Positions 15,747 through 20,341 of a stretch of 21,641 nt of DNA are shown here, one piece after another. The DNA comes from an uncultured Methanomethylovorans sp. (GTDB lineage: Archaea > Halobacteriota > Methanosarcinia > Methanosarcinales > Methanosarcinaceae), in contig CALBTS010000363.1 of NCBI GenBank assembly GCA_937968035.1, positions 1 through 21,641 of the forward strand, written 5' to 3'. The notes under the pieces are model-generated. The model did not search any database. It was not told where the DNA came from and saw nothing but the letters and a program-made list of their open reading frames with translations. Each line of letters begins with the position of its first letter. The first letter of the stretch is position 1. The translations under genes and the position numbers were made by a program.

Positions 15747-15774
15747 TAAAGTATTCTCTAAAGAGAGTGCTTTA
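15747..15774 (+). promoter_or_regulatory. Leader stem-loop before the first early gene
   Basis: TAAAGTATTCTCT pairs with AGAGAGTGCTTTA over 13 positions (two G-U) around a two-base AA loop, 27 bases before the next ATG. The T-run CCTTTTT follows only after eleven bases, so it is not a tidy terminator. It resembles processing or mRNA-stability hairpins at the 5' ends of phage early messages. Confidence 0.5.
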
Positions 15775-15801
15775 CTTTGTAAACCTTTTTAGGAGAGTGT
15801 C

Positions 15802-16374
15802 ATGGAATTGAACATCATCAACGAAAAGATTGGTCAACTGCGTACTGCCGAAGGTCAAGTCAAGTCTCTCGTGTCCGAGCTGGTCATTGCTGTGACCGAC
15901 CGTGTGCATGAGCACAACGAAGTGGACAGTGCTAATGCATTCCTGCTGGCTCTGACACCCATCAACCAACGCAAGGTCTTGTCCTTCTTCAAGGCTCACG
16001 TCGGCCACAAGGTGGAAGAGGGCATCTTGACCAAACGTCTCAAGGACTATGTGTCCCAGGGCGTGAAGGTTGATCCCTACAAGGAAGCTGTGGACAAGTA
16101 CGGCCAGTTCAAACTGTCGGGAAAAAACTTCTGGCAGTGGGCTGTCGAAAAGGTGGAAAAGGTGGAAAAGCCTGTCACCTTGGACGACATTGCCAAGAAG
16201 GCAAAGAAGGCTCGTGAAGCCACGGTCGAAGGCATCCAAGCTGGTGTCGTGGACAAGGTGACTGCGTTCGAGCTGCTGACTGGTGGCGTCTTCACCTTTG
16301 AAGACATTCGCAATGTGCTGGCTTCCATGGCTAAGGCTGAAGAAGCAGTGACCAAGGCCGCACAACCTGCATAA
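15802..16374 (+). CDS. Hypothetical early protein, 190 aa
   Basis: First well-supported gene of the rightward cluster, with AGGAG about seven bases before the ATG. The protein is helical, charged and soluble. Residues 1-50 form a helix pair (LNIINEKIGQLRTAEGQVKS). Residues 52-112 contain INQRKVLSFFKAHVGHKVEE and an aromatic WQW end. Residues 115-123 are a VEK triplet repeat, followed by a Lys/Ala-rich helix (IAKKAKKAREATVEG) and a C-terminal domain with LLTGGVFTFEDIRNVL. Codon use is richer in G+C third positions than its small neighbours, suggesting high expression. The family is unknown. Position after strong promoters suggests an abundant early protein. Confidence 0.8.
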   Translation: MELNIINEKIGQLRTAEGQVKSLVSELVIAVTDRVHEHNEVDSANAFLLALTPINQRKVLSFFKAHVGHKVEEGILTKRLKDYVSQGVKVDPYKEAVDKYGQFKLSGKNFWQWAVEKVEKVEKPVTLDDIAKKAKKAREATVEGIQAGVVDKVTAFELLTGGVFTFEDIRNVLASMAKAEEAVTKAAQPA

Positions 16375-16385
16375 GAGGGGAACGT

Positions 16386-16496
16386 ATGGTTGTACTTCCC
16401 ATCATCGTTCTGGCTGTGTGCATTGGCTTGCCAGAATATCTGATACGTGTTCAAGAACAACGCCGTAAACAAGGGCTGCGTGACGAACAGGTGTAA
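16386..16496 (+). CDS. Small membrane peptide, 36 aa
   Basis: A short frame with GAGGGG about five bases before the ATG, starting 11 bases after the preceding stop. The sequence MVVLPIIVLAVCIGLPEYLI is one membrane helix, followed by a basic tail (RVQEQRRKQGLRDEQV), giving an N-out/C-in topology by the positive-inside rule. It is too short for domain recognition. It is one of three tiny hydrophobic proteins in this arm, and such early phage peptides often act on host membrane processes. Confidence 0.65.
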   Translation: MVVLPIIVLAVCIGLPEYLIRVQEQRRKQGLRDEQV

Positions 16497-16575
16497 GGTC
16501 TATGACTTCGAGGCTGGTTGCAGCAAACCCGTATGGACAGACGTTAATGTATCCGCCATCAAACTAATGTATGGC

Positions 16576-16602
16576 GTATGTATCTTCGATGAGGGTACAT
16601 AC
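16576..16602 (+). promoter_or_regulatory. Stem-loop before the 51-aa gene
   Basis: GTATGTATC and GGTACATAC form a 9-bp stem (one G-U) with a nine-base loop, ending 21 bases before the ATG. The 127-base gap around it (16497-16623) also contains a 21-codon frame (16502 to 16567) with AAGG upstream, too short to call. It lacks a T-run, so a leader-control element is more likely than a terminator. Confidence 0.5.
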
Positions 16603-16623
16603 ACATGCAACAATGGAGGTTAT

Positions 16624-16779
16624 ATGGATTGGACTAACAAAGAACAAGTCATTGCTTACGCCAAGAAACTTGGCAAAGGGCAGACTGTGTTTAAGCACCC
16701 GTCCCGTAACAACTACAACATCACCCATACCGTGCGAACGGATCGCTATAAGAGCGAGTGGGTTGTGTATCAATCTTAA
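16624..16779 (+). CDS. Hypothetical small protein, 51 aa
   Basis: Start chosen at MDWTNKEQVIAYAKKLGKGQ because GGAGG lies four bases upstream. The open frame continues back to 16447, but that part overlaps the previous gene and is not protein-like. The protein has one helix (NKEQVIAYAKKLG) and a beta-type C-terminus with HPSRNNYNITHTVRTDRY and a final WVVYQS. The Arg/Asn/His content could suit nucleic-acid binding, but this is conjecture. It is followed by the 78-aa gene after 11 bases. Confidence 0.75.
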   Translation: MDWTNKEQVIAYAKKLGKGQTVFKHPSRNNYNITHTVRTDRYKSEWVVYQS

Positions 16780-16790
16780 AAGGAACAGCC

Positions 16791-17027
16791 ATGGCACAGC
16801 CGCGAGCTATCATCGCCGGAACCGTGTGTAAACGCGTCATCAAAATCCGTCATGCCCTCATCACATTCGACAATCGTCTGCAAGGATGGATTGCTGAAGA
16901 AGTGGTGGAACGTGGCTGGCGCGTTGGTTCCATTGTCATCACGTCTAAGATTGTGAGAACCAACCCTCACATGAACGGTACGTTGACTATCGAAACACAG
17001 AATACTATCTACGAGGTGGTGAAATGA
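16791..17027 (+). CDS. Hypothetical small protein, 78 aa (paralogue of the 68-aa protein)
   Basis: Starts MAQPRAIIAGTVCKRVIKIR with AGGA about seven bases upstream, and overlaps the next gene by ATGA. It is beta-rich, with a Trp-Ile-Ala-Glu centre and a C-terminus TLTIETQNTIYEVVK. Alignment by eye with the 68-aa protein encoded at 17437 shows matching blocks: R-[VI]-I-K, G-[WY]-[IL]-A-E, W-[RK]-x-G-x-x-I, [ST]-K-[IV]-V, and a final E-T-x-x-T-[IV]-Y. They are therefore probably products of a duplication. No function is recognised. Confidence 0.8.
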   Translation: MAQPRAIIAGTVCKRVIKIRHALITFDNRLQGWIAEEVVERGWRVGSIVITSKIVRTNPHMNGTLTIETQNTIYEVVK

Positions 17028-17362
17028 GTGATTGTGTTTTTAGGAATGGGGATGTTGTTTACCATCCGGTTAACGGTAAAGGTAAAGTAACTTCTTCAGA
17101 ATCCGACGAAGCGTATTTTGTTGAATTTGAACGTTTCAACAGCCCAAGCGATTGGTTCAAGGAATCAGAACTTTCCTTCAAACCTTGGCCTGCTCCTTGC
17201 CATGAACGTCCCTTGGAAGAGGGTTGGTATCGTGTGAGAAATAAACTTGGCTACTGGGTTGTTAGTAAGCATCAGGGTGGTAGTTGGTTTCAAGTGGGGT
17301 CAACGTCAGGTGAACTGGTGCTGGTGGCAGGCCTTAAACCCTCTGAATTCAAACAACTCTGA
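17024..17362 (+). CDS. Hypothetical protein with GDVVYHPVNGKG motif, 112 aa (paralogue of the 116-aa protein)
   Basis: Residues 8-22 read NGDVVYHPVNGKGKV. This 'G-D-x-V-x-H-P-x-x-G-x-G-x-V' pattern is typical of SH3-like barrels such as CarD/CdnL RNA-polymerase-binding domains and KOW-type folds. It is followed by an aspartate/glutamate-rich strand region and SELSFKPWPAPCHERPLEEG (48-67), then a second part (68-112) with GWYRVRNKLGYWVVSKHQGG, resembling small phage beta-domains. It shares the first motif and the SELSF-x-PWPAP-x-H-x-R-x-x-EEGW block with the 116-aa protein at 18788. An RNA-polymerase link is speculative. Start by ATGA overlap with the 78-aa gene. Confidence 0.8.
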   Translation: MSDCVFRNGDVVYHPVNGKGKVTSSESDEAYFVEFERFNSPSDWFKESELSFKPWPAPCHERPLEEGWYRVRNKLGYWVVSKHQGGSWFQVGSTSGELVLVAGLKPSEFKQL

Positions 17363-17374
17363 AGATTGCAAGCC

Positions 17375-17402
17375 GCAAACATATTGGGAACAGTGTGTTT
17401 GC
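17375..17402 (+). promoter_or_regulatory. Stem-loop with conserved TTGGGAACAG loop (copy 1)
   Basis: GCAAACATA (17375-17383) pairs with TGTGTTTGC (17394-17402) over nine positions with one G-U, presenting the loop TTGGGAACAG. It begins 13 bases after the stop of the 112-aa gene and ends 34 bases before the next ATG. A second copy at 18660 has nearly the same loop and a stem that differs at paired positions. Confidence 0.6.
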
Positions 17403-17436
17403 TCATGCGATTTTGCATGCTAACCCTGGAGATTGT

Positions 17437-17643
17437 ATGACGACGAAACGTATCATCAAGCTCGTTGGCGCTCGTGTTGTGGGCCTGTGGAATGGAACTC
17501 GTGTTGTCATTGGCTACTTGGCTGAAGATGACAATGTGCGTCAATGGAAGCAAGGCCAACTGATTCGCTCTACCAAAGTGGTGGGTGAGCGCCCTGAAAC
17601 ACAAGAAGTGGAAACCGAAACCACTGTCTATCAACTGACGTGA
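17437..17643 (+). CDS. Hypothetical small protein, 68 aa (paralogue of the 78-aa protein)
   Basis: Start MTTKRIIKLVGARVVGLWNG has TGGAG about six bases upstream. The frame is open back to 17395, but that part lies over the hairpin and lacks a ribosome site. Beta-rich; the segment VIGYLAEDDNVRQWKQGQLI and the end VETETTVYQLT match the corresponding parts of the 78-aa protein. The seven-base gap to the next gene shows they share a message. Function unknown. Confidence 0.8.
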   Translation: MTTKRIIKLVGARVVGLWNGTRVVIGYLAEDDNVRQWKQGQLIRSTKVVGERPETQEVETETTVYQLT

Positions 17644-17650
17644 GGGCAAG

Positions 17651-17992
17651 ATGACTACTGTTTTTCAAAAACTCTCGGCCAAGTATGGTCTGAATGAATC
17701 TGGATATGGTGATGGTCACGAATTGCTGGAGGATAACGTCCCCTGTTTCGTAGACCGTGCTCAATTGCGAGGACGCGGTTTTGAAGTGAAGGACATGGTT
17801 CCTTATTTGAAGGCATGTGCTCGTGAAACCATCGGTGTTATGGTTCTCAGCACAACTGAACGTGAAGATTTGCATAAGGAATGGCTGAAGGCTGCTGAAG
17901 AAGTTGGCGCAACCATCACCAAAGGTAAGTCTGTGCGCCACGGTGGCTACGCTGTGTGGCTCATCGCTCTGACTGGTAAGAAACGCCAGTAA
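17651..17992 (+). CDS. Hypothetical protein, 113 aa
   Basis: GAGGG lies four bases before the ATG. The sequence is mixed alpha/beta: MTTVFQKLSAKYGLNESGYG, a glycine-rich and acidic segment (GDGHELLEDNVPCFVDRAQL), then helices with KACARETIGVMVLSTTERED and KEWLKAAEEVGATITKGKSV, and a C-terminus HGGYAVWLIALTGKKRQ. It is not recognised. Its stop lies inside a short stem followed by eight T residues, so transcription may partly end here. Confidence 0.8.
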   Translation: MTTVFQKLSAKYGLNESGYGDGHELLEDNVPCFVDRAQLRGRGFEVKDMVPYLKACARETIGVMVLSTTEREDLHKEWLKAAEEVGATITKGKSVRHGGYAVWLIALTGKKRQ

Positions 17993-18000
17993 TTTTTTTT
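17972..18000 (+). terminator. Weak intrinsic terminator after the 113-aa gene
   Basis: ACTGG and CCAGT form a 5-bp stem over a nine-base loop, followed after AA by eight T residues. The stem is short, so partial termination is expected. It overlaps the 3' end of the 113-aa frame. Confidence 0.5.
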
Positions 18001-18018
18001 CTTTCCGCTATCATCGAC

Positions 18019-18040
18019 ATTGCGCTAACAATGCGCTAAG
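18019..18040 (+). promoter_or_regulatory. Eleven-base tandem repeat / small hairpin before the 76-aa gene
   Basis: TGCGCTAA occurs at 18021-18028 and again at 18032-18039, an exact 11-base spacing (about one helical turn). The same bases also allow a CATTG-CGCTAA-CAATG stem-loop. It lies between the weak terminator and the ribosome site AAGGA of the next gene. It could be an operator or a leader hairpin. Confidence 0.4.
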
Positions 18041-18048
18041 GAATCATC

Positions 18049-18279
18049 ATGTACTTTCGCCGTATCGAAACCAGCAAGGCTGCTCTGGCTCAACACATCG
18101 ACAACCTGAAGTATGCAGCACGTCTGCGTCTGGATCGCATGGATCACAAGCGTCGTCCCGAATGCGCTGCCAATCGCGCCGCTGCTTCTCGTCTGAATGC
18201 TCGTGTCAAGGACTGGGAGCAAATCAAGGCCGGTGTAACTGGTGGCTACAACAAGCCCGGCTCCATGAAGCTGCAATGA
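18049..18279 (+). CDS. Hypothetical basic protein, 76 aa
   Basis: AAGGA lies about seven bases before the ATG. The sequence MYFRRIETSKAALAQHIDNL continues as one long, very basic, alanine-rich helix (YAARLRLDRMDHKRR, NRAAASRLNARVKDWEQIKA), ending GGYNKPGSMKLQ. High Arg/Lys and helical content suggest nucleic-acid or acidic-protein binding. Codon use is strongly biased, suggesting good expression. It overlaps the following start (ATGATG). Confidence 0.75.
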   Translation: MYFRRIETSKAALAQHIDNLKYAARLRLDRMDHKRRPECAANRAAASRLNARVKDWEQIKAGVTGGYNKPGSMKLQ

Positions 18280-18650
18280 TGAAGATCGGAACCACTCCGT
18301 TCTCTGATCTGTGGTGGTGGCAGAAACGCTACTTTAAATTCTGTTTCGGCAACAATATTGCTATTGAATTGTTGAAGCGAACACGAGCACGGATTGCAGA
18401 AAAACGTGGACATTACGTCTGCAATGCCATCTGGGATGAAACATCTTCGTTGGGTGTTAAACCTGTTGTGAAGTGGGGATGTGCTGATGCACTCACACGG
18501 CATATTCGACACGTCCAAAAAGTAGTGACATATGAGGATTGGCTCAGTGAACGTTGTGGAAACATTCGTTCATTCTTACCTTCAACGAGTATTCGTGAAG
18601 AACGCCTTCGTTGGCTCGACCAGATGATTGACTATCTGGAGTCTAAGTAA
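18276..18650 (+). CDS. Hypothetical protein, 124 aa
   Basis: Starts at one of two adjacent ATG codons overlapping the stop of the 76-aa gene. The frame extends upstream inside that gene, but there it is a shadow. The N-terminus is aromatic (DLWWWQKRYFKFCFG). It then carries LLKRTRARIAEKRGHYVCNA, a Cys-containing central part (VKWGCADALTRHIRHVQKVV) and a C-terminal helix (REERLRWLDQMIDYLESK). It is positively charged and soluble. Codon use is plainer than that of its upstream neighbour. No family is recognised. Confidence 0.75.
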   Translation: MMKIGTTPFSDLWWWQKRYFKFCFGNNIAIELLKRTRARIAEKRGHYVCNAIWDETSSLGVKPVVKWGCADALTRHIRHVQKVVTYEDWLSERCGNIRSFLPSTSIREERLRWLDQMIDYLESK

Positions 18651-18659
18651 TTAGACACC

Positions 18660-18687
18660 TAGCACATTGGAAACAGTGTGCTATAGT
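18660..18687 (+). promoter_or_regulatory. Stem-loop with conserved TTGGAAACAG loop (copy 2), overlapping a promoter-like -10
   Basis: TAGCACA (18660-18666) pairs perfectly with TGTGCTA (18677-18683) around the loop TTGGAAACAG. The 3' arm runs into TGC-TATAGT (hexamer 18682-18687), the same extended -10 form as promoter A, AGTGTGYTATAGTT. It could therefore be read as DNA (promoter with operator) or RNA. It starts ten bases after the previous stop and ends about 20 bases before the 23-aa gene. Confidence 0.55.
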
Positions 18688-18706
18688 TTAATTATAGGAG
18701 AAACAA

Positions 18707-18778
18707 ATGTCCAAACACATCTGGCTAATCTCTTCGTTCATGGTTTTCTATCTCGCAATCTCTGCGATTCTTCGTTGA
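18707..18778 (+). CDS. Membrane micropeptide, 23 aa
   Basis: Has one of the best ribosome sites in this arm (TAGGAG, seven bases before ATG). The predicted peptide MSKHIWLISSFMVFYLAISA plus three residues is one membrane helix with basic ends. It sits between a promoter-like element and the 116-aa gene, nine bases ahead of that start. Its small size makes it easy to miss; the strong Shine-Dalgarno and clean hydrophobic composition support it. A leader peptide for the downstream gene is an alternative. Confidence 0.55.
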   Translation: MSKHIWLISSFMVFYLAISAILR

Positions 18779-18787
18779 AAGGTTCTT

Positions 18788-19138
18788 ATGAAATTAGTAT
18801 TTCAAGTGGGTGATGTTGTTTACCACCCAGTTAATGGTAAATCCACTGTTGAACAAGTGGATACCTTCGATCCTGTCAGACCTTATAGAATTGCCACACG
18901 AGATGACTATCTTTGGGTCCGCCAATCAGAACTCTCTTTCTCTCCCTGGCCTGCACCCAATCACACACGGCTTCGTGAAGAAGGATGGTGGATTGTGACA
19001 TTCAAAAATAATCGAAACGCTTATCCCAGAATTCGCAAGGTCGTAGGAGATCAAATGTTTGATGAAGTCGGCGATGATTTGACCACCAAACCTGAAGAAT
19101 ACAACTTTCATAAATATATCGGAAAGGACTGGAAATGA
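18788..19138 (+). CDS. Hypothetical protein with GDVVYHPVNGK motif, 116 aa (paralogue of the 112-aa protein)
   Basis: AAAGG lies five bases before the ATG. The N-terminal part (8-18, GDVVYHPVNGK) and SELSFSPWPAPNHTRLREEG (47-66) match the 112-aa protein at 17024. The middle (RPYRIATRDDYLWV) and the C-terminal half (FKNNRNAYPRIRKVVGDQMF) have diverged. The N-terminal motif resembles SH3-like CarD/KOW barrels. Nucleotide identity is limited to short blocks, so the duplication is old. It ends in an ATGA overlap with the 44-aa gene. Confidence 0.8.
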   Translation: MKLVFQVGDVVYHPVNGKSTVEQVDTFDPVRPYRIATRDDYLWVRQSELSFSPWPAPNHTRLREEGWWIVTFKNNRNAYPRIRKVVGDQMFDEVGDDLTTKPEEYNFHKYIGKDWK

Positions 19139-19269
19139 ATCTGTTCATGCTGGGACTAATCATGGCTATCATCCCTTGGGGCTATCTTGGTAGTCTGGGA
19201 TTGATTGTCCAACTTCTTGGATTGGTGGCGATAGTTTGGGGCGGTGTTCTCATGGTGACTGAAAGTTAA
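19135..19269 (+). CDS. Small hydrophobic membrane protein, 44 aa
   Basis: Starts in an ATGA overlap with the preceding gene, so translation is coupled. The sequence MNLFMLGLIMAIIPWGYLGS then LGLIVQLLGLVAIVWGGVLM forms two short membrane helices joined by a Gly-Tyr-Leu-Gly turn, ending VTES. There are almost no charges. It is not recognised. Such hairpin membrane peptides are found among small phage inhibitors and holin-like or exclusion proteins, but no function is shown. Confidence 0.7.
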   Translation: MNLFMLGLIMAIIPWGYLGSLGLIVQLLGLVAIVWGGVLMVTES

Positions 19270-19271
19270 TC

Positions 19272-19412
19272 ATGAAACATCAAGTTGCCTACAACTGGAA
19301 CGGTAAGTTCTACACATTGTCCTTCAAGAGTTTTGAAGCGGCAATAACTCACATGGCAAGTTTGCCAGAGAATTGCAAGGTTACCTACATTCGTCGTAAG
19401 AAAGCCTCGTAA
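19272..19412 (+). CDS. Hypothetical small basic protein, 46 aa
   Basis: Starts two bases after the stop of the 44-aa gene. The predicted protein MKHQVAYNWNGKFYTLSFKS then FEAAITHMASLPENCKVTYI is a beta hairpin followed by a helix, with a basic end (RRKKAS). The compact layout resembles small phage DNA- or RNA-binding folds, but no family is recognised. It lacks a clear ribosome site of its own and probably relies on translation of the upstream gene. Confidence 0.65.
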   Translation: MKHQVAYNWNGKFYTLSFKSFEAAITHMASLPENCKVTYIRRKKAS

Positions 19413-19447
19413 ATCAATTTAAAGGCCTCCTGTAAGGTTTTCCGAAG

Positions 19448-19473
19448 GGAGTTGGTCACAGGTAGCCAACTTC
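19448..19473 (+). promoter_or_regulatory. Stem-loop before the secreted glycine-zipper gene
   Basis: GGAGTTGG and CCAACTTC form an 8-bp stem (one G-U) with a ten-base loop, 25 bases before the ATG. CCTGT upstream (19428 region) is complementary to ACAGG in the loop, so a pseudoknot-like arrangement is possible. No T-run follows. Confidence 0.45.
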
Positions 19474-19498
19474 ATTTAAATCGCTTAGAAAGGCGTAT

Positions 19499-19903
19499 AT
19501 GATTTCCTCCCGTCAACGACTCGGCACTTGGATGGGTGCAGCTATCATCGCTGTCCTGGCCTCTGCTCCTCAACTGGCTGAAGCCAAGCGTTCTGGCTTC
19601 TCTGCTCCTTCTCGTCCGGCAGTGACTCGCAATGCCCCACCTCCCAAACCGCAGGTTATCAACCGAACCACCAACAACACGACGGTCATTCGTGAAACTC
19701 GTGTGGTCAATGCTCCCTCTTCTTCTGGTCCCGGTATTGGTTCTACCATCCTTGGTACTGCTGCTGGCAGTGCTATTGGCACGACTGCTGGCGTGGTGAT
19801 CGGTAATGCCATCAGCAAGCCTTCTGAACCAGCGCCTGCTGCGCCTCAGCACATTCCTCCGTGCGACGTGCGTTATTACAACTGCGAACCGAAGGCGAAG
19901 TAA
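19499..19903 (+). CDS. Exported protein with glycine-zipper segment, 134 aa
   Basis: The N-terminus (residues 1-29, MISSRQRLGTWMGAAIIAVL then ASAPQLAEA) is a Sec signal peptide with a likely cleavage after AEA. A Pro/Arg/Thr/Asn-rich disordered region follows (30-75). A Gly/Ala-rich segment of about 27 residues (79-105, GIGSTILGTAAGSAIGTTAG) has the small-residue spacing of glycine-zipper membrane helices. The C-terminus is Pro-rich with two Cys (122 and 129, CDVRYYNC), possibly a disulfide. It is therefore probably periplasmic or inserted in the envelope. AAAGG precedes the ATG. Exported early phage proteins are often exclusion or envelope-modifying factors; that role is inference. Confidence 0.8.
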   Translation: MISSRQRLGTWMGAAIIAVLASAPQLAEAKRSGFSAPSRPAVTRNAPPPKPQVINRTTNNTTVIRETRVVNAPSSSGPGIGSTILGTAAGSAIGTTAGVVIGNAISKPSEPAPAAPQHIPPCDVRYYNCEPKAK

Positions 19904-19982
19904 TCAGGGAAGCCTGGTTATCAGCTAAATACGGTGAATAACTGTGTTCAACGCAAGGGTTTTCTACGGAGAATCTTTGCTT

Positions 19983-19996
19983 GAGCAATGTTGCTC
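19983..19996 (+). promoter_or_regulatory. Small stem-loop before the 58-aa gene
   Basis: GAGCAA and TTGCTC form a perfect 6-bp inverted repeat around two bases, 20 bases before the next ATG. GGAG lies upstream at 19969, which fits a longer TTG-started frame (19981) less well than the ATG chosen. A nine-codon frame from ATG 19988 ends overlapping that ATG. Confidence 0.35.
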
Positions 19997-20016
19997 GGTT
20001 CAATGAAAGAATTGAA

Positions 20017-20193
20017 ATGAAATCCTCTTCCCTGCACTACATCTGCTACGATGAACAAGTGGAATATCTGCGTCAGATTGACGATAAGTTCTTCCTGATT
20101 CGTAAGAAAGGTGAAAATCGTGACTTCACCTATCAACGTGTCGGTGGCTACTTCATCAAGTGTCGTATGCCTCTGAAGATTGTGAAGAAGTAA
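20017..20193 (+). CDS. Hypothetical small protein, 58 aa
   Basis: Reads MKSSSLHYICYDEQVEYLRQ then IDDKFFLIRKKGENRDFTYQ and ends GGYFIKCRMPLKIVKK: a beta-rich, basic and aromatic small domain. The start is uncertain: a TTG at 19981 would add 12 residues, and neither start has an ideal ribosome site. It is the last gene before the AT-rich island. Family unknown. Confidence 0.65.
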   Translation: MKSSSLHYICYDEQVEYLRQIDDKFFLIRKKGENRDFTYQRVGGYFIKCRMPLKIVKK

Positions 20194-20200
20194 TTCTTCT

Positions 20201-20286
20201 CATACATCTATAATATATTAGATGTATGTATTAAATATATTATATAGTATAATTAATACATATATTTAATATATATATATATATAT
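20201..20286. repeat. AT-rich island with two large inverted repeats and an (AT)n tract
   Basis: About nine G or C in the 90 bases from 20201. Contains CATACATCTA/TAGATGTATG (20201-20210 and 20219-20228, perfect 10-bp arms, 8-base loop), ATTAAATATAT/ATATATTTAAT (20230-20240 and 20260-20270, perfect 11-bp arms) and an alternating AT run at about 20269-20286. These could fold as cruciforms, act as a DNA-unwinding element, or end the upstream message. No standard terminator is present. Confidence 0.75.
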
Positions 20287-20341
20287 AACTAACGGCCACG
20301 TTATTTATACCTCTTTTCTTCACAAACTGTTAGGAGTAGCT

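Noticed and set aside
14513..15800. tRNA or known regulatory RNA in the control region
   Set aside because: No cloverleaf, T-loop or recognised riboswitch core could be found by eye; only short inverted repeats.
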